Counted from the stretch's first letter, positions 1-12,322 are shown. The stretch is 64,000 nucleotides of DNA from Lentinula raphanica (GCA_027919835.1 JANVFP010000027.1:1-64000), one strand, 5' to 3'. Program-made: numbers and translations. Notes: generated from the sequence alone by a model not told the origin.

Positions 1-1413
1 TGTGGAATACTTGATAGTTTCGTAATTTGAGCTGAGTTTTAGATAGTCCGTCCTTGACAAATTTATCCACAGGAAGGTAGGCTATCAAGACACAAGCTCG
101 AGATCCTGGCTTTCGTCTAGTAGCTTTAGGACATTGCCAAGAGTAAGATAGACAGGATAAGCTAGTTTGCTTCCGAAAACTGAGTGAGTTGAGTTTTATC
201 GCTTGCAATAATGACAGGGGCTAGAGTGCCTCCTTCAGGTATATGAGCCTTTAAAAATTTTTAGACACTACTCAGAATCAATACCTGAAGACAATACTTT
301 ACCTGGGCGCATTCCAGAAGCTGGAAGTCCACATTTCCGAAAATATTCTTTCCTCCTCAGTAGTATCTGAACTTCTGAACAGTTTACCGGTTTGTAAACT
401 AACTCTGAAGCAAGAGAGGGATCCCCAGAATTGCTTTGATAGCTTCTGTAGGATCCGATGATGTATAACAAAAGTTTCTTCTGGCCGATCTTTGAAAGAT
501 AGTTGCTTTGTGTACCATCGTCCACAACGTTCCGGAATGGTGTCTACTTTTTCTAGCATAGATCGCATTATCAAAAGTAATACCGAGCTTCTGCTTGATC
601 TGTATATTTTATCAGTCTCAACTTGATCAGTATAACAAGAAAGCTTACATCTGGTATATTAAGTAGACGATTAAAGGAGCTCTGGGATATCTTTTCCTTC
701 ACAGCCCATTGAGCTATTTCCCATTCTAACCGGGAGTTGAAAGGCTTATAAGCTTCGTTGGACTTCCCAGATAATATTCTTTGCCAACGTTCATGAACGT
801 TGGCCTCCTGTCTGAGAACTTTCCCAGCCTTAGTATTCTCCTGCCATATCCAATGTTTGGAGTTATCATCCACCAAAGAGCGATTTAGAGTAGGTAAAGA
901 GCTCCCCTCAGAGGAGTTGCTGTCGGAAGAGTTTTCTAAGGTATCTGGAAGAAAATTGAAAGGACTTTCTTCTCTGTCTAGCTCCCAGTTGTGCAACTCA
1001 GGAACGGAGTCTTTCATCAGCCTTTGGAGAAAATCTTCTTCAGTTTCATCTTCCTCCGGTGTTATTTCTGTCAGATCACCCTCTTCATCAAGTGCCGGGT
1101 CAACTTCTGATCCAAATAAGTCTATATCCATATCTTTTGAAGAAGGGGCATCTTCGTTTTCTTCAATCACCTGGGCAGGTAGATCGTCTTCCTCCACTTT
1201 AGCTGAAGCTTCTAAACGAGAAAGCTTTGATTTACTAGCTCGTTTAACTGCTTTTACCGTATTATCAAAAAACTGAGTGAGATCTCTGTTCTGTTTTTGT
1301 CGCTCTGCCTGGTGCAGAGCATCTTGCTTTTGATTGAGATGAGCAAGTCTATCCTGGGGCCTGGCAAAGAATTTCTTGCAAACAGGGCAAGAATAATCCA
1401 ACAAGTAGGACAT
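1..1413 (-). pseudogene. Plavaka-type transposase, N-terminal part, frameshifted, cut by window edge
   Basis: Reading leftward from 1413, the protein begins with a C2H2-like finger (CPVCKKFFARPQDRLAH), followed by a long acidic/serine-rich linker (about residues 40-190). After a probable intron near 650-585, a segment with LSFKDRPEETFVIHHR appears, then GDPSLASELVYKP in another frame, and then IIASDKTQLTQFSG and RACVLIAYLPVDKFVKDGL close to position 1. I recognise this order (finger, LSFKDRP, GDP-L-YKP, SDKTQLT, AYLPVDK) as that of Plavaka-type transposases of basidiomycetes. The middle needs at least one frame change that I cannot explain by a clean intron, so I call it decayed. The catalytic part would lie left of the window. 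Family identification rests on remembered motif order, not on a search. Confidence 0.72.
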
Positions 1414-1450
1414 TGATTGCCGGGATAGCAGTCCTAAGTAGAGTAGTAGA

Positions 1451-1676
1451 GTGGTCTGGTCAGATATGAGGACAAGGATGGATACAAGGACGAGGACGAG
1501 GATGGATACAAGGACGAGGACGAGGATGGATACTAGGACGAGGATGGATACGAGGACGAGGATGGATACGAGGACGAGGATGGATACGAGGACGAGGATA
1601 CGAGGATCGATACGAGGATCGATACGAGGATCGATACAAGGATCGATACGAGGATCGATACGATGATCTCGCGTTG
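1451..1676. repeat. Minisatellite, 18-bp units passing into 12-bp units
   Basis: Units of the type GATGGATACGAGGACGAG repeat in tandem and then shorten to GATACGAGGATC units. It lies just upstream of the transposase start on the minus strand. The open frames here (MDTRTR-type repeats) follow from the repeat and are not evidence of a gene. Confidence 0.9.
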
Positions 1677-1723
1677 AGTGAGACCTGTATCGTTATGAGA
1701 ATTGATATGGGATCAACTTGCGT

Positions 1724-2140
1724 TCAGCAATAGGTGAGGATCGTTGTGTGAAAGAGTTGAGTGATAGAAAGGAGGATCAACTCGTGTTGAGTGATCAGAC
1801 GAGGTTTGAATCGCGTTGAGCAATATGAGGAGGATTGAATCGTGTTGAGCGATATGAGGATATGAGGATCGATATGAGGATCAACCTGTGTTGGACGATG
1901 AGAGGAGGATCGAATTGCGTTGAGCAATAGAAAGGAGGATCGAATTGCGTTGAGCAATAGAAAGGAGGATTGAATCGCGTTGAGCGATAGAAAGGAGGAT
2001 CGAATCACGTTGAGTGATAGAAAGGAGGATCGAATCGCGTTGAGCGATAGAAAGGAGGATCGAATCGCGTTGAGCGATAGTTAAGCAATAGGAAGGAGGA
2101 TCGACTTGCTTTATGCAATGAGAGATGAGAGAAAGATTGA
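1724..2140. repeat. 31-bp minisatellite (GAAAGGAGGATCGAATYGCG...)
   Basis: A 31-bp unit containing GGAGGATCGAAT followed by GCGTTGAGCRATAG is repeated about ten times with point differences, most regularly from about 1900 to 2080. It sits between the transposase and the Ulp1-like gene. Because 31 is not a multiple of 3, a spurious long frame runs through all phases. Confidence 0.88.
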
Positions 2141-2329
2141 CTCCAGTTGAGCAAGGGATGTAAAAGTGAACTGCAAAGCTACAACTAGCAGAAAGGAAAC
2201 AAGGAGCAGGCCTGGGATGTAAAGATTGGTAAGCGCTTCTGATTCGTCCAGTAGGAAGCAAATACTTGTTGAACCCCAGGGTACAAAGTACGTAGTACAT
2301 GTAGGTAAGAATTACACAAAAAGGGGCAT

Positions 2330-3865
2330 TCAAGGCTCTATATCTTGGAGCAACTCCAGAGCTAATCTAACCCGTTTACCAGCCATATTATCCGTAAAAG
2401 AAAAGCCAGGAGTTTTGCATTTTCTTCCCAGCATCACCTGGCGATGTTCAAGGATATGCTTTAGATGCCAGATAGTATGAACTCCGCAGTCGTAAGAGTT
2501 AGGCTGGAAATGGACCTGAAAAATGCTCAAAATGAGTTGTAATTACTTGTTAAGAAGACTCTTACCTTAGTATGAGGGTTGAAAGCCCACTCCGTCTGGG
2601 GGTTGTGATGGAAAAGAATAGACTCTCCTCTTACTTGACCCAGAACTTCGGTCAGCCACATGAGAACCTTTGTTCAGTTAAATTAACCAACGGCTTCATA
2701 GATTCAAATCCAAAATTCCTTACCAAGATAAGATTTGTATTTTTTCGATCAGTAGCAGGTTTTTCGCTGTTAGAGACAAAAGTCTCCTTTAGACTATCGT
2801 AGACTTTGATCCGTTTGAGACGGAAATCAATATAGGCGGAGTACCAGTGGGAAGAGCTTTTGTGAATAGGTACAAAGACTGAGTCCCAATATTCGAGACC
2901 TAATTTCCTCTGTAAACAGCTTAGCTACCTATCAACGGAACTGCTTACCTGTCTGGCTTTAACCCAGCTAAGAACCCATTTTTCGTCTTCCTCTGTGAAA
3001 AATCTTTTGACCTTGGTACAAGACGTCCCCGTCTCAAATAGACATCGACCAGCAAAAAACGTATTGAAACCCAGGGTGCTTTTAGATTGTGAACACCATT
3101 TTTCAACAAAATAATTGATAATTTCGTCGTTGAGCCAATGACCCACACCCAGGGTTGAGAAATCATGGAAAGACATGTTCGGAATTTTATCCCAGGACTG
3201 AGCAGGGTCATTTCGTCTCTGTTGCCCCAATAATAGAGTTCAAGTAAGTTAGCAAGGAAAAGATTGAACAAAAAGATTCGCACCTCGTTCATAATTCCTA
3301 TTAACATGGCTTCTGCTTTCTGAGGATTTTGGTCCAAGAAATTCCACCACGAGACTTCAAACCTAGTTCTAGCATTTTGAACCATGTCTGAGAGGAGGTT
3401 TAAATTGCGAAAGACTACCAGGGCCAGACTGTCAGAAGGTATAAGGCTGTGACCTCTAGTAGTTACAATGAATCTTTTTTTCATAACAGTGGAGGTAGAA
3501 AGCTGGTGCAAGAGGTCTTGAAGAAGCTTCATTTGATCGTCAAAGTAGGCGTAGGGCCTGTCGGTTGTTTCGAAAGATGAAGGAGTTGGGAAGAGCTCGT
3601 CTAGAGCCACTTGATAATCAGAAGCTTTGGAAAGAGAGAATAGGTTGTCGAAGGAGAGAAAAGGAAGATAGGCTTGGCAATTTTTGACCAAAGTTGAAAG
3701 CTCTAAAAAATGTTGGCGATTGCAGCGACAAACTTCGCCAAAAGGAAAGCATTCAACGAGAGGACGCTTATGAATATGTTGAATGCTTTCAGATTTGGGA
3801 TGGAGCTTTGAAATCCTACAACGTTGAGTTGAAAAACAAGCAAAATTCCTCAAGAAATCAAGCAA
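2330..3865 (-). CDS. Ulp1-like SUMO/deSUMO-type cysteine protease (C48 family), intron-containing
   Basis: The last five exons can be followed on the minus strand: up to 3284, 3218-2949, 2909-2724, 2667-2566 and 2515-2330, joined by short GT-AG introns. Together they give the full catalytic core of a C48 (Ulp1/SENP) protease: WLNDEIINYF at the entrance, HWYSAYIDF with the catalytic His, KVYDSL with the Asp, and FQPNSYDCGVH with the oxyanion Gln and nucleophile Cys. All key residues are present and the frame stays open across the inferred introns to the stop at 2330-2332. The N-terminal 190 residues (3865-3284) are not recognised, and the true start may lie further upstream. Ulp1-type proteases are frequent cargo of large basidiomycete DNA transposons, and a Plavaka-type transposase relic lies just downstream. 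The gene looks functional, but the substrate is unknown. Confidence 0.83.
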
Positions 3866-4106
3866 TACTCACAGGGCTTGCATGATAGCAAAAAGATAGT
3901 GGAAGTTGGTGAGAGGTGGAGGGCAAAAAGCTGACATACACCAAAGTACCGTGAGAGCTGAGAAACAGTTCTCAAAACAGAAGTAAATTTGAATTACCAA
4001 AGGTATTTCCTTTTTGGGGGCCCAAAAATGTAGAACTCTTCCTCCTAGATACGTTTATAAAGACTAAACTACTTTCTAAGACTGAATCTAAGTAAATTCT
4101 CATTCT

Positions 4107-4569
4107 TCAAAATACCAGATGGAGCCCTCTGATTATCTGCCTTATTTCCAGCAGTTGTTTCAACCTCACGTTGCCTGGGTACCTTCCGGATCCTTGGCAA
4201 ACCCCTCTGCAGAAATCTGCCAGACTGCCAGCTGGATCTTCCCTTTCCTCGTGGCTCTCCCTAGAAGAAGGGCGGATGTCTGTGTTGTGGTAGGCAAGGT
4301 TGAAGTAAAGGGTAGAGGAATGGTGAACTGAGAGTATGAACATTGATATCTTCGGACTGAAAACCCCTGGGTGGGTGACAGGAGCTTGCGGATTTCAGTA
4401 TTCGTACTGCCCTGGAGGTACCGGATATCCTCCAGAGCCTGTCGTAGATATTCATTCTGAATACGTGTGAGATTGACGGGACTCCCAGCAGCGGCTTGAA
4501 ATCTAAGAGAAAACCTACTGTTTTGAGACCACCTTTTCCTGCTTTCTCCTCGCCTTGCACACCAAGCAT
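4107..4569 (-). other. Exon-like open frames upstream of the Ulp1-like gene, unrecognised
   Basis: Two overlapping minus-strand frames (102 and 78 codons) could be 5' exons of the Ulp1-like gene or unrelated. No domain is recognised. From 4570 to 4990 I see no coding signal. Confidence 0.25.
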
Positions 4570-4989
4570 CGCAGGAATTGCTGTTTCCTTGTTAGGATGA
4601 AGGAGGATATGAGGCTGTAATTTGGCAAGCTTGAGTGCCAGGAAATCATTGCCACGATTCCTGGTTGTGTGCTGTCCTCACCAAGCAAAATAACCAGATA
4701 CGGACAATCGCACTAACCACAATATTGCGTGAGCTTAATCAACTCCCTTCAATTTTGACGACTTACGTTCTCCGTGCCTCAGGAATTCCTCAAGACCCAT
4801 CTTGAGGATTTGCTCCTCCGTGAGGGCTGACAGAAATGTATGGGCAACGATATCCAGTGCATCCTCCCCAGGTACAAGGCCACTGTTACGCTCAGTGGAA
4901 GGAGGATGTTGAGGAAGATAAAGACTAACCTTCGTGCTCGATGAAGAGCAATATCCCTTCGCGTTTTGAGTTCACCCCAGAACGTGACC

Positions 4990-5460
4990 GACAATGTGGA
5001 TGGGGAGTTTTGTAGAGACTGACGTTGCGGATCGGGAGTTTTGTAGAGACCAACGTTGCAGATTGGGAGTTTCGTAGAGACCAACGTTGTGGATCGGGAG
5101 TTTCGTAGAGACCAACGTTGTGGATCGGGAGTTTCGTAGAGACCAACGTTGTGGATCGGGAGTTTCGTAGAGACCAACGTTGTGGATCGGGAGTTTCGTA
5201 GAGACCAACGTTGCGGATTGGAAGTTTTGTAGAGACCAACGTTGCGGATTGGGAGTTTCGTAGAGACCAACGTTGCGGATCGGAAGTTTTGTAGAGACCA
5301 ACGTTGCGGATCAGGAGTTTCGTAGAGACCAACGTTGCGGATCGGAAGTTTTGTAGAGACCAACGTTGCGGATCGGGAGTTTCGTAGAGACCAACGTTGC
5401 AGATCGGAAGTTTCGTAGAGACTGACGTTGCGGATTGGGAGTTTCGTAGAGACCGTGCAG
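4990..5460. repeat. 31-bp minisatellite (GTTTCGTAGAGACCAACGTT...)
   Basis: About fifteen tandem copies of a 31-bp unit with core TTTCGTAGAGACCAACGTTG then CGGATCGGGAG. The sequence is unrelated to the minisatellite at 1.7-2.1 kb, yet the period is the same (31 bp). All three minus-strand frames are open through it because of its composition, giving repetitive VSTKLPIRNVGLYETPDPQR-type proteins that I do not treat as genes. Confidence 0.92.
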
Positions 5461-5588
5461 AGTGCAGCAAAGAAGGGCTTTTTCTGTTGAGACTGTGAAG
5501 CTGATCAGCGCCCACATCCTCCAAATTGTGTGACAATGACAGACTTACTTACCGCTCCCACCAATGTCCCTGGAACACTGACACCCTT

Positions 5589-6330
5589 TCATGTGCGCTT
5601 TCGGTGTCCTGCGTTATACTTTACAAAGAGCAAGAGAAATGTCTCGTCTACAAATTCATCCTGAATTTGCTTTGCTGATTTAGCCACAACAATGAACTCC
5701 TGCATGATACAGGTGTTAGTCAGTATTGCCCATGAAACGAAACAAGGACAAAAACACACATGAATCATCTTTACCGGAGCTTCCTGTGTCTGTATACCAC
5801 CCGCTCGTCGATTTCCTTCCGCGCATTTCATGGAGTCAACCCTCAACTGCTTTTGAAAAGCCTCATACTGCACGTCATCCTCCAAATCCATGACCAGCAC
5901 CATCAGCATCAAATTCTCCAACTAGGTCTTCTTCATCCTCGCCGTCCTCAACTGGAGAAATTGCATGTGAAGGGCCCGGAGATATGAGGATTTAGTTGAT
6001 TGAATCATTCATGTGGGAAGGATGAAGAAGGGTGGGCATAGCAGTAGTGTTTTGGTGGCATGGTCGTAGCGTAAGGAATGGATTGTGAAGTGGGTGAGAA
6101 GCCCTTGTTACTAAACCTATCGTTACCGTTAGCTGTATGTTGAGCATACAAGATAGGCATACACATACCAAAAAGCTTATCCAACTTAGTGTTTTTTACC
6201 ACTTTTATGCCCATTGCAGAGCAACAGTCTAATAGTGGTGCTTTTCGTTTGATTTTTTGTCTACAACGGTAAGTTGTGAGCATTAGTGCAAATCTCAATC
6301 CAAATGCATAAAGCATACTCACAGCCATGT
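5589..6330 (-). other. Exon-like frames, unrecognised
   Basis: Frames of 110 and 107 codons (5589-5921 and 6005-6328) resemble exons broken by short introns. They contain no motif I can name. They could belong to one multi-exon gene together with 6741-7748. From 6330 to 6740 nothing is recognised. Confidence 0.2.
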
Positions 6331-6740
6331 TTGCATCTCATTTTGTGTCTCTATAATCACCCCGTTGCTGTCTTTGTGAGGCTCGACGATGGTAGACAAC
6401 ACGTTGGCATTGTTGGAAGAAGTAAGAGTGGGCCCCGGCGACTTACTGTTTCATCATCTTATGTAATCTGCAGTCCAGCGCTCGATTGGGAGTTCAGCAT
6501 GGGATCTGGACTTGATTTCCTTTTTAGGTGTTCGTTTACCTTGAGCTCTTGCTCTATGATACCAACGTTCAATCATCCTTGATTTGCCTCACCTCAAGTG
6601 TATCAGTGCAAATTGAAACATATACCATATTCACCACAAAAAACTTGCTGAGAAGGAGCAAAATACGGAAGCAAAACCCTGACATTTTATATACAAACTT
6701 GCAAGAAAACTAGCAAATAAATTGATCAATCTAGCCGCCC

Positions 6741-7748
6741 CTAAGACAAAAGAACAGAGGATTTCCCTGCCTCCATTGGACGAACAGCCTCAGGCTGTTC
6801 CAACTGCGTTTGAAAGTGTGAAGATTCCAACAGATTCAACGCGTTCTCTAGAGTACGATGCAGACGATGCATCCGCTTGTTGAGCCTATAATTTTTGGCA
6901 ATAAGCTGTTCGTTCTCTTGTTGCTCTTGTGATAGATGCTCCTGAAGTTGGTGATAGTGCTTTAGCAAAAGGTTGGCACATGCACATCCACTCGGAAAGT
7001 GCGGGCAAAAGGCTGAAGAACAAAAATTTAACAATATGTGAGGACTTGTATCGAAGTGTGAACCTCACCAGATGGGGTTTGTCCCTCTTTGGCTATCTGA
7101 ACTTTACCGTTCTCTTCAACGTTAATTCGATCTGAGGTTCAACATGTTTTGAGCTAGGAAGATTGAAATTCAACTTGCAAGGACTCACACTCCATTGGAA
7201 GAGGTTCACCCGGTGAAGACGGTTCAGGACTTGAACCGTAGAGCTCAGGCTTTTGAGACTCTGGTGCATATTCAGCATTTTTAATATCTGAGTCACTGTC
7301 TTCATCCTTGTCTAGGCGTAAAAGTAGTGGATCCAGACCTCGTGTTGTGCACAACTTGTCCAAAAACTGTTGAGATCCTACATCCTCATCGAATATGCAA
7401 GATTCAGATATGCTGAACATAAGGATGAACTTCGTGATCAAAAATACAATAACAATGGACAAACCTTTTATTGGCTTCTGTCGCTGCTAAAAAGCTGGGT
7501 CGAAGATGAATAGTAGTAGATTCAGCCAAACGCCCTTTCTTCGCAATGGGTGATAGTCGCTGAGAGGGCTCGTAATCATTATCATCTGAGTCTGACCCAA
7601 GAGCGTGATAATTCCGTTTGGCCAGTCGATTCAACTTCTGATGATTCATCTGCAGCAGTGCTGAGCAAAGAGCACACTTATGAGAACCAGTGAGGTCTGA
7701 CACCGGATGCTTCTCAGCGTGGTTGCAAACAAGCTTAAAGTGAAGCAA
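6741..7748 (-). CDS. Hypothetical protein with Cys/His-rich start and C-terminal coiled coil
   Basis: Three exon-like frames follow each other on the minus strand. The first (7748-7404) has a C-x8-H/C-x2-C pattern around SDLTGSHKCALCSALLQ and a serine/aspartate-rich stretch. The second (about 7390-7190) is acidic and proline-rich (SSPEPSSPGEPLPMECE). The last (about 7010-6741), after a good acceptor, starts FCPHFPSGCACANLLLKHYH and runs into a Gln/Glu/Leu-rich helix typical of a coiled coil, ending at 6741. The layout suggests a DNA- or protein-binding accessory protein of the neighbouring transposon cargo, but I recognise no family. The exon joins are approximate. Confidence 0.4.
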
Positions 7749-7749
7749 G

Positions 7750-8386
7750 AGGATGGGTCAGGGGAATACTTAGTGTTCGTCGTTGGGAACGACGTTGTTG
7801 AATGATTGGGCGCCTAATTTGCTGTAGCGGAATCAATTCATTGGGGTGGGCACTTAGATGGATCTCCGTGGAGCTTTCTACCTTCATACTCGACAATCTT
7901 CAGTCAAATCATGTTCCCACTACCCCAGCCTATATTGAACCTGGCTTTGATGTTGTAGGACTTTCTCTTCCTCTCCATCTTATGGGCCCTCACACGCTGT
8001 TCCCAAAAAACTCTATGTAGCTCCCAAATCACTTACGTTGGAGAAGGATCCCTTGTATGCGTACAAAAACCTTACAGCAAGAGGGTATGGGTTCATTTCC
8101 TTCAGGTCTCCAGCTCAGTGCACTCAATGAAATTCCCTAGCAACAGCAAATATGTGCGCAAAATATTCCAAACTTAGGGGATTGTAGTAGACACTAGAAG
8201 CTGCTCACTATCGCGGGAGGGACTCAAATGCTATCAAGATAGAGCTATATCAGTAATCCATGATCATGATGTTCATGATATACTATTATCTAATGTGCAC
8301 TACAGAACGGTACAGATATTCTTTGGAAATTAGTATCAGGGTATATGATTTATAATCGAAAAACAATCACAACTTGAACTTGGAAC
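7750..8386. other. Intergenic, nothing recognised
   Basis: No convincing exon, repeat array or RNA gene. An imperfect hairpin (GTTCGTCGTTGGGAACGACG) sits near 7773-7792. Confidence 0.5.
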
Positions 8387-11220
8387 TCAGCCTGCTATAG
8401 TGAGACATGCTGCTCGGGTAGCCGCAAGCAATCCTGCACTGGAGTCGAAAGGTAGGTCGACCATGAACAACATGTCGCTGCGGTCGTTGTTGAGATAGAC
8501 GGGGAGATTGACCAAGTTACCGCAGGCAGTGTCCTCAGATCGGACCCATCGCCGGATTTGTGATGGATTATGATATGCGTTTGGAGTGAAAAGAGCATCT
8601 ACGAATACATCTAAAATCCTTTGAGACTCTTCCTCCATATACCGATTGTTTGATTAGCGTGCGAAGAGCATCCCAAGGGATAGTAGCAGGATCGATGTTC
8701 GCCCGGCCTTTGGAAACCGACCCGTGCCATGTATCAATAGTGTCCAGGGCAGAGGACATATCTGAGTCATTGAAATCATACACCTTACTCCACCCCAGAG
8801 GTACATATCGAAGATGCTCCTGCGCAACCGCTTGGAACCAGGCAAGAAGGAAGTACAGTCTAACTTTTTTCAGCAGGTCCTTGGGACAAACGAGAAGGAG
8901 AGATATTGCGCAAAGAGTCGAGCAAATTTGCTTTGACACCAGGAGGTGGTTCGTTCATGAGTAAACGGGATTGTCGGAGAATATTCACGGGGATGGATGG
9001 ATTTGCTTCCATGGTGAGGAAGAGCCGGAAGTTGCGGTGAGGGTTCAATGTCTGTAATTTCTTCTCGAGCTGATCAAGCCAGTCGGGAGCGAGATGAACG
9101 TTCTTCAGCAGTACCCAAGTACCCTGCCTTGCAGCAGAAGCAATAGCTTGATCAGCAAGTGAAAATCCTTCCTGAGAACCCATTGCTACTGATGATGAAC
9201 GAGCTCCAGTATTTTTGATCAGATTCTCAACGCGATAACTAGCATCGTAGCCTGTGACAGAGATCAACGCCAGAGGGGTCGCAGCCGGCACCTCATCTAA
9301 AACCATAGCACCTAATTCATAAACAGATTGTGCTGACATGTCGATTTCGAAGACAGTTTGTACAAAACGAGCGGTAGATTGCAAGAGACGATCAGGACGC
9401 AGACACTTGATGATGAGCATTGAGCGAAGAGCTTCGACCGCAGCTAAGACATGGATCAGTTGAAAATCTAGAATGAGCAAGAGAAAGTAGAACCGACAAG
9501 TGCTAGGTTCCCAAGGCATCGGAACAGATGCTTCAGGTGTATTGCTTTCCAAAAAGCTCCTCCACTCATCTTCGTGTGCATTGAGGTGAGTGACTACAGG
9601 TTTGAATACAGAATTCTTTGCGAAACTGTCCAGACCCTGGGCTTGTTCCATAGTAAGGAATGTATTGTTCTCATTGCTAGCAGCAGAAGCTAGAACGTTG
9701 TCCCCACTCTCTAGTAGGAACTCAAGCTCGTCAGTTATTTCTTCTACTCCGCGTAATTTGACTTGGGCTAGGAGGACAGCCAACATAACTCGATCACGAT
9801 AGAGAAGGGCACGGGAGGTCCGTTTGTAGACCACTAGGAAGAGGTCGTTCAGGAGAATATCTCACCGCTGGTTATAGTCCGAGACGTTCTTCAAGTTGGG
9901 ATTGTGATGGAGGACATAGTCAAAGATATCGAGGAAGAAATGTAAGGAGAATCGCTAGAAGTGGTTGACCACGTTCATCTGCTCCAGAACGAAGAAAACC
10001 ACACTACATGCCTGAGCAAGGGGTAGGTACTCAGCGGTAACTTGTTCAACTTCTTTCATAACTACGTCTGTATCTTCGACTTTGCAAGTAATGTCTGCAG
10101 CTTCACGTTTGAGCGTTTCAAGAGTGTCGATAACTTTATCATTGTCTAAAATATTTCCAGAAGATTCATCAAGAGCTTGCAGCAACAGTTTCTCCAAGGT
10201 ACGAAAGCGCAAGCGGAATTCGCCTTGGATTTTCATGAGATCCGTGCTTTTGCGTTCTGTGTCAGGTCGCTCCACCTTCAGGACCTGATCAAGAGACTGG
10301 CTTTGAAGACTGCTGCGGGTCATAGTGAAGTTGACAAATGTGACCCGACTGCAGATATCGGGGGAGAATTCCACGGAGGGGTCTCCAGTAGAAAGGAACA
10401 TAGTGAACAAAGGAGAAAAGTCAATGTCCTGGCTTCCAAGGCGTATCAAAACACATCCTCGGGTTCGCCAAATTTCCTTGTTCAAAACGGCGTTATGTAT
10501 AGGATCCAGTTGCTCCACATCCTGGATAAGAAGGGGGTTTCCAAACCGGAGAGCACTTTCTAAAACTTTGAAGAATGCCTCATCTAAGAAGCTTGTGACG
10601 GTGATCTTCCAATCCTTGTACTCGTTCATAAGGAAAGTAGTCGCTTGGCCGGTAGGATCAATGATCAGTGGGTAATGACTTCATGCTGCGATTGACTTTA
10701 CTTTGAACGCGCAAGGCCTGCTTGTCGGTCGTTTCAGCCTGTTGTTCGAGAGAGAGGACCTCTTTACGCAGGGGCTCTACTGGATCCAGGATCTCCGAAA
10801 ATTTGATCTGTGCTAACGCCCATTTGACCAACGGTCCGCAGGCTTTACTTGCACGATTCACAGTCTCGAAGTTATAAGAAGGTTGGCTGAGGAAATCTCT
10901 CTTCATCAGATCACGAAGGCCTTTCGTCATCTGACTAGTGGTGTCGAAATTGACGATGCGCTGAATGAAGTCTTCGCGATGAATGATACCCTGCACAGTT
11001 CGAGAGATTGGTTGAATTCCGTTCCAACCTGATAGAATGCTTGGTCGGACCAATTGCCGAACCAATCAAGAACACAACCGTTGAATAAGGCAGGCGAGGT
11101 TGCAGCCCTGGATGCAAGGCCGTTTGCTGGAGGATTCTTAGTGAATACGACGAGAAGGTTGCGCGCAACTTGTTGTGTGAACCACCGGTACAATACCTCA
11201 GGAGAGTCTAGCGTAAGACC
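8387..11220 (-). pseudogene. Cytoplasmic dynein heavy chain relic: AAA4, stalk, AAA5-AAA6 and C-terminus
   Basis: Minus-strand pieces match dynein heavy chain in the correct order. [19 protein letters not shown] and [20 protein letters not shown] (about 11165-11000) belong to AAA4. IKFSEILDPVEPLRKEVLSL belongs to the stalk (about 10810). GSQEGFSLADQAI, GTWVLLKNVHLAPDWLDQLE and NFRLFLTMEANPSIPVNILR belong to AAA6 (about 9200-8950). GNLVNLPVYLNNDRSDMLF (about 8500) is near the C-terminus, ending at 8387. The stalk is shortened (VLSLEQQAETTDKQALRVQSK joins helices that are normally much longer). A stretch of the C-terminal domain is missing between [10 protein letters not shown] and PSQIRRWV. 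There is a one-base shift in an A run near 8862. Intact dynein drives minus-end transport on microtubules; this copy cannot encode one. Intact copies presumably exist elsewhere. Confidence 0.85.
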
Positions 11221-11269
11221 GTCTCGAGTCTGAGACCCAGACTCTGTTTTGACCAAAGCGTGGAGCAGA

Positions 11270-11270
<1 letters not shown>

Positions 11271-11308
<38 letters not shown>
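11271..11308. repeat. (GA)n microsatellite
   Basis: An uninterrupted GA run inside the dynein relic, just upstream of the AAA4 piece. It explains the LSLSLS-type peptides on the minus strand. Confidence 0.95.
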
Positions 11309-11311
<3 letters not shown>

Positions 11312-11744
11312 AGATAGACATGAGCGTCTCCTCCCAGATCTCGGCGTCGTCCGATTTGAATTCGAAGAGATCTCCTCCAAGTACATATATCCCCCATCGA
11401 ACTTCGTTGAAACGCGAAGAAGCTGTTCTCTCAGCACTCAGCCTCGAGTTGAGCATGAGCTTGATGACGGAAGTTGCTTTGGGGTGTTGAGCGCGTTGAT
11501 GAGTTTGTTGAGAGGTCCGAAGGTCGGTGAAATCTATAATTTCTGCGAGAACAATTGAGCATGGGATTGATGGTTTGAAGACACCGCACTCACCTTCACG
11601 CATGTCCTATATATCCCACCAAACTCCTTAGACCTGCACTTCCAAGAAACCGAGTGCCCACTTCCACGCGATTATCGTGTACCGGCCATGCCTATGCAAC
11701 GATAAATATTGATGCCGTTCGTAGTGATGCGCTAGAAAGAACGC

Positions 11745-11789
11745 TTCACCGAAGTAGGTCTGACGCCGCACCAAGCCTACTTCGGTGAA
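11745..11789. other. 14-bp inverted repeat (hairpin)
   Basis: TTCACCGAAGTAGG at 11745-11758 is perfectly complementary to CCTACTTCGGTGAA at 11776-11789, with a 17-nt loop. It lies between the dynein relic and the telomere-repeat element. The role is unknown. Confidence 0.8.
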
Positions 11790-12322
11790 ATGTTGTTTGT
11801 TGGGACGAAGGAGAAGGGAGGAAAAGGCAGAGGAGCGAGTGAGGAAGATTGGGATCTGAACTTCGTGGGATCTTCATTCTGTCTTCATATAATTTTGAAC
11901 GGAGTCGGTAATTGGTGACCAAGGGCGAACGAGAAGGAGGGGGGAGAGAGAGGAAAGAGACGAGAAGCCACGGGGTTAGAAAAGGTGGACAGAAACGTTC
12001 GGCAGCGCCGAAGTCTTGTTTCTCTCCAACGACCCGACGGCAAACAACTCCGGGAGCTACAGCGGGTAGCCCGAACAGTCCTATCCCTCCATTTTCAACC
12101 TTCAACTCAGATCTATAACCCACACCTGCATCTCAATTTCGTACTGCGTGGTCCAGCATTCTCGCGAGCTCAAAGGGAGTGAAACGAGTTTGTCGAGGTA
12201 GATGTAACATCTATTTCGTGACTTGGCGTTCCTAGGTCCTCGAAGAAGGATGACTGACGATATTCATCCTGTAATCGTCCTCTCAAAGCGTCCGACTCGT
12301 TTCGTCAGCTGAGGCTGTAAGA
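11790..12322. other. Non-coding stretch between dynein relic and repeat element
   Basis: GA/CT-skewed sequence with open frames but no recognisable protein. It separates the two dynein relic blocks on the left side of the inserted element. Confidence 0.4.

Noticed and set aside
4779..5536. Long repetitive proteins (VSTKLPIRNVGLYE-type) on the minus strand
   Set aside because: All three frames are open because the 31-bp unit lacks stops; this is a repeat effect, not coding evidence.
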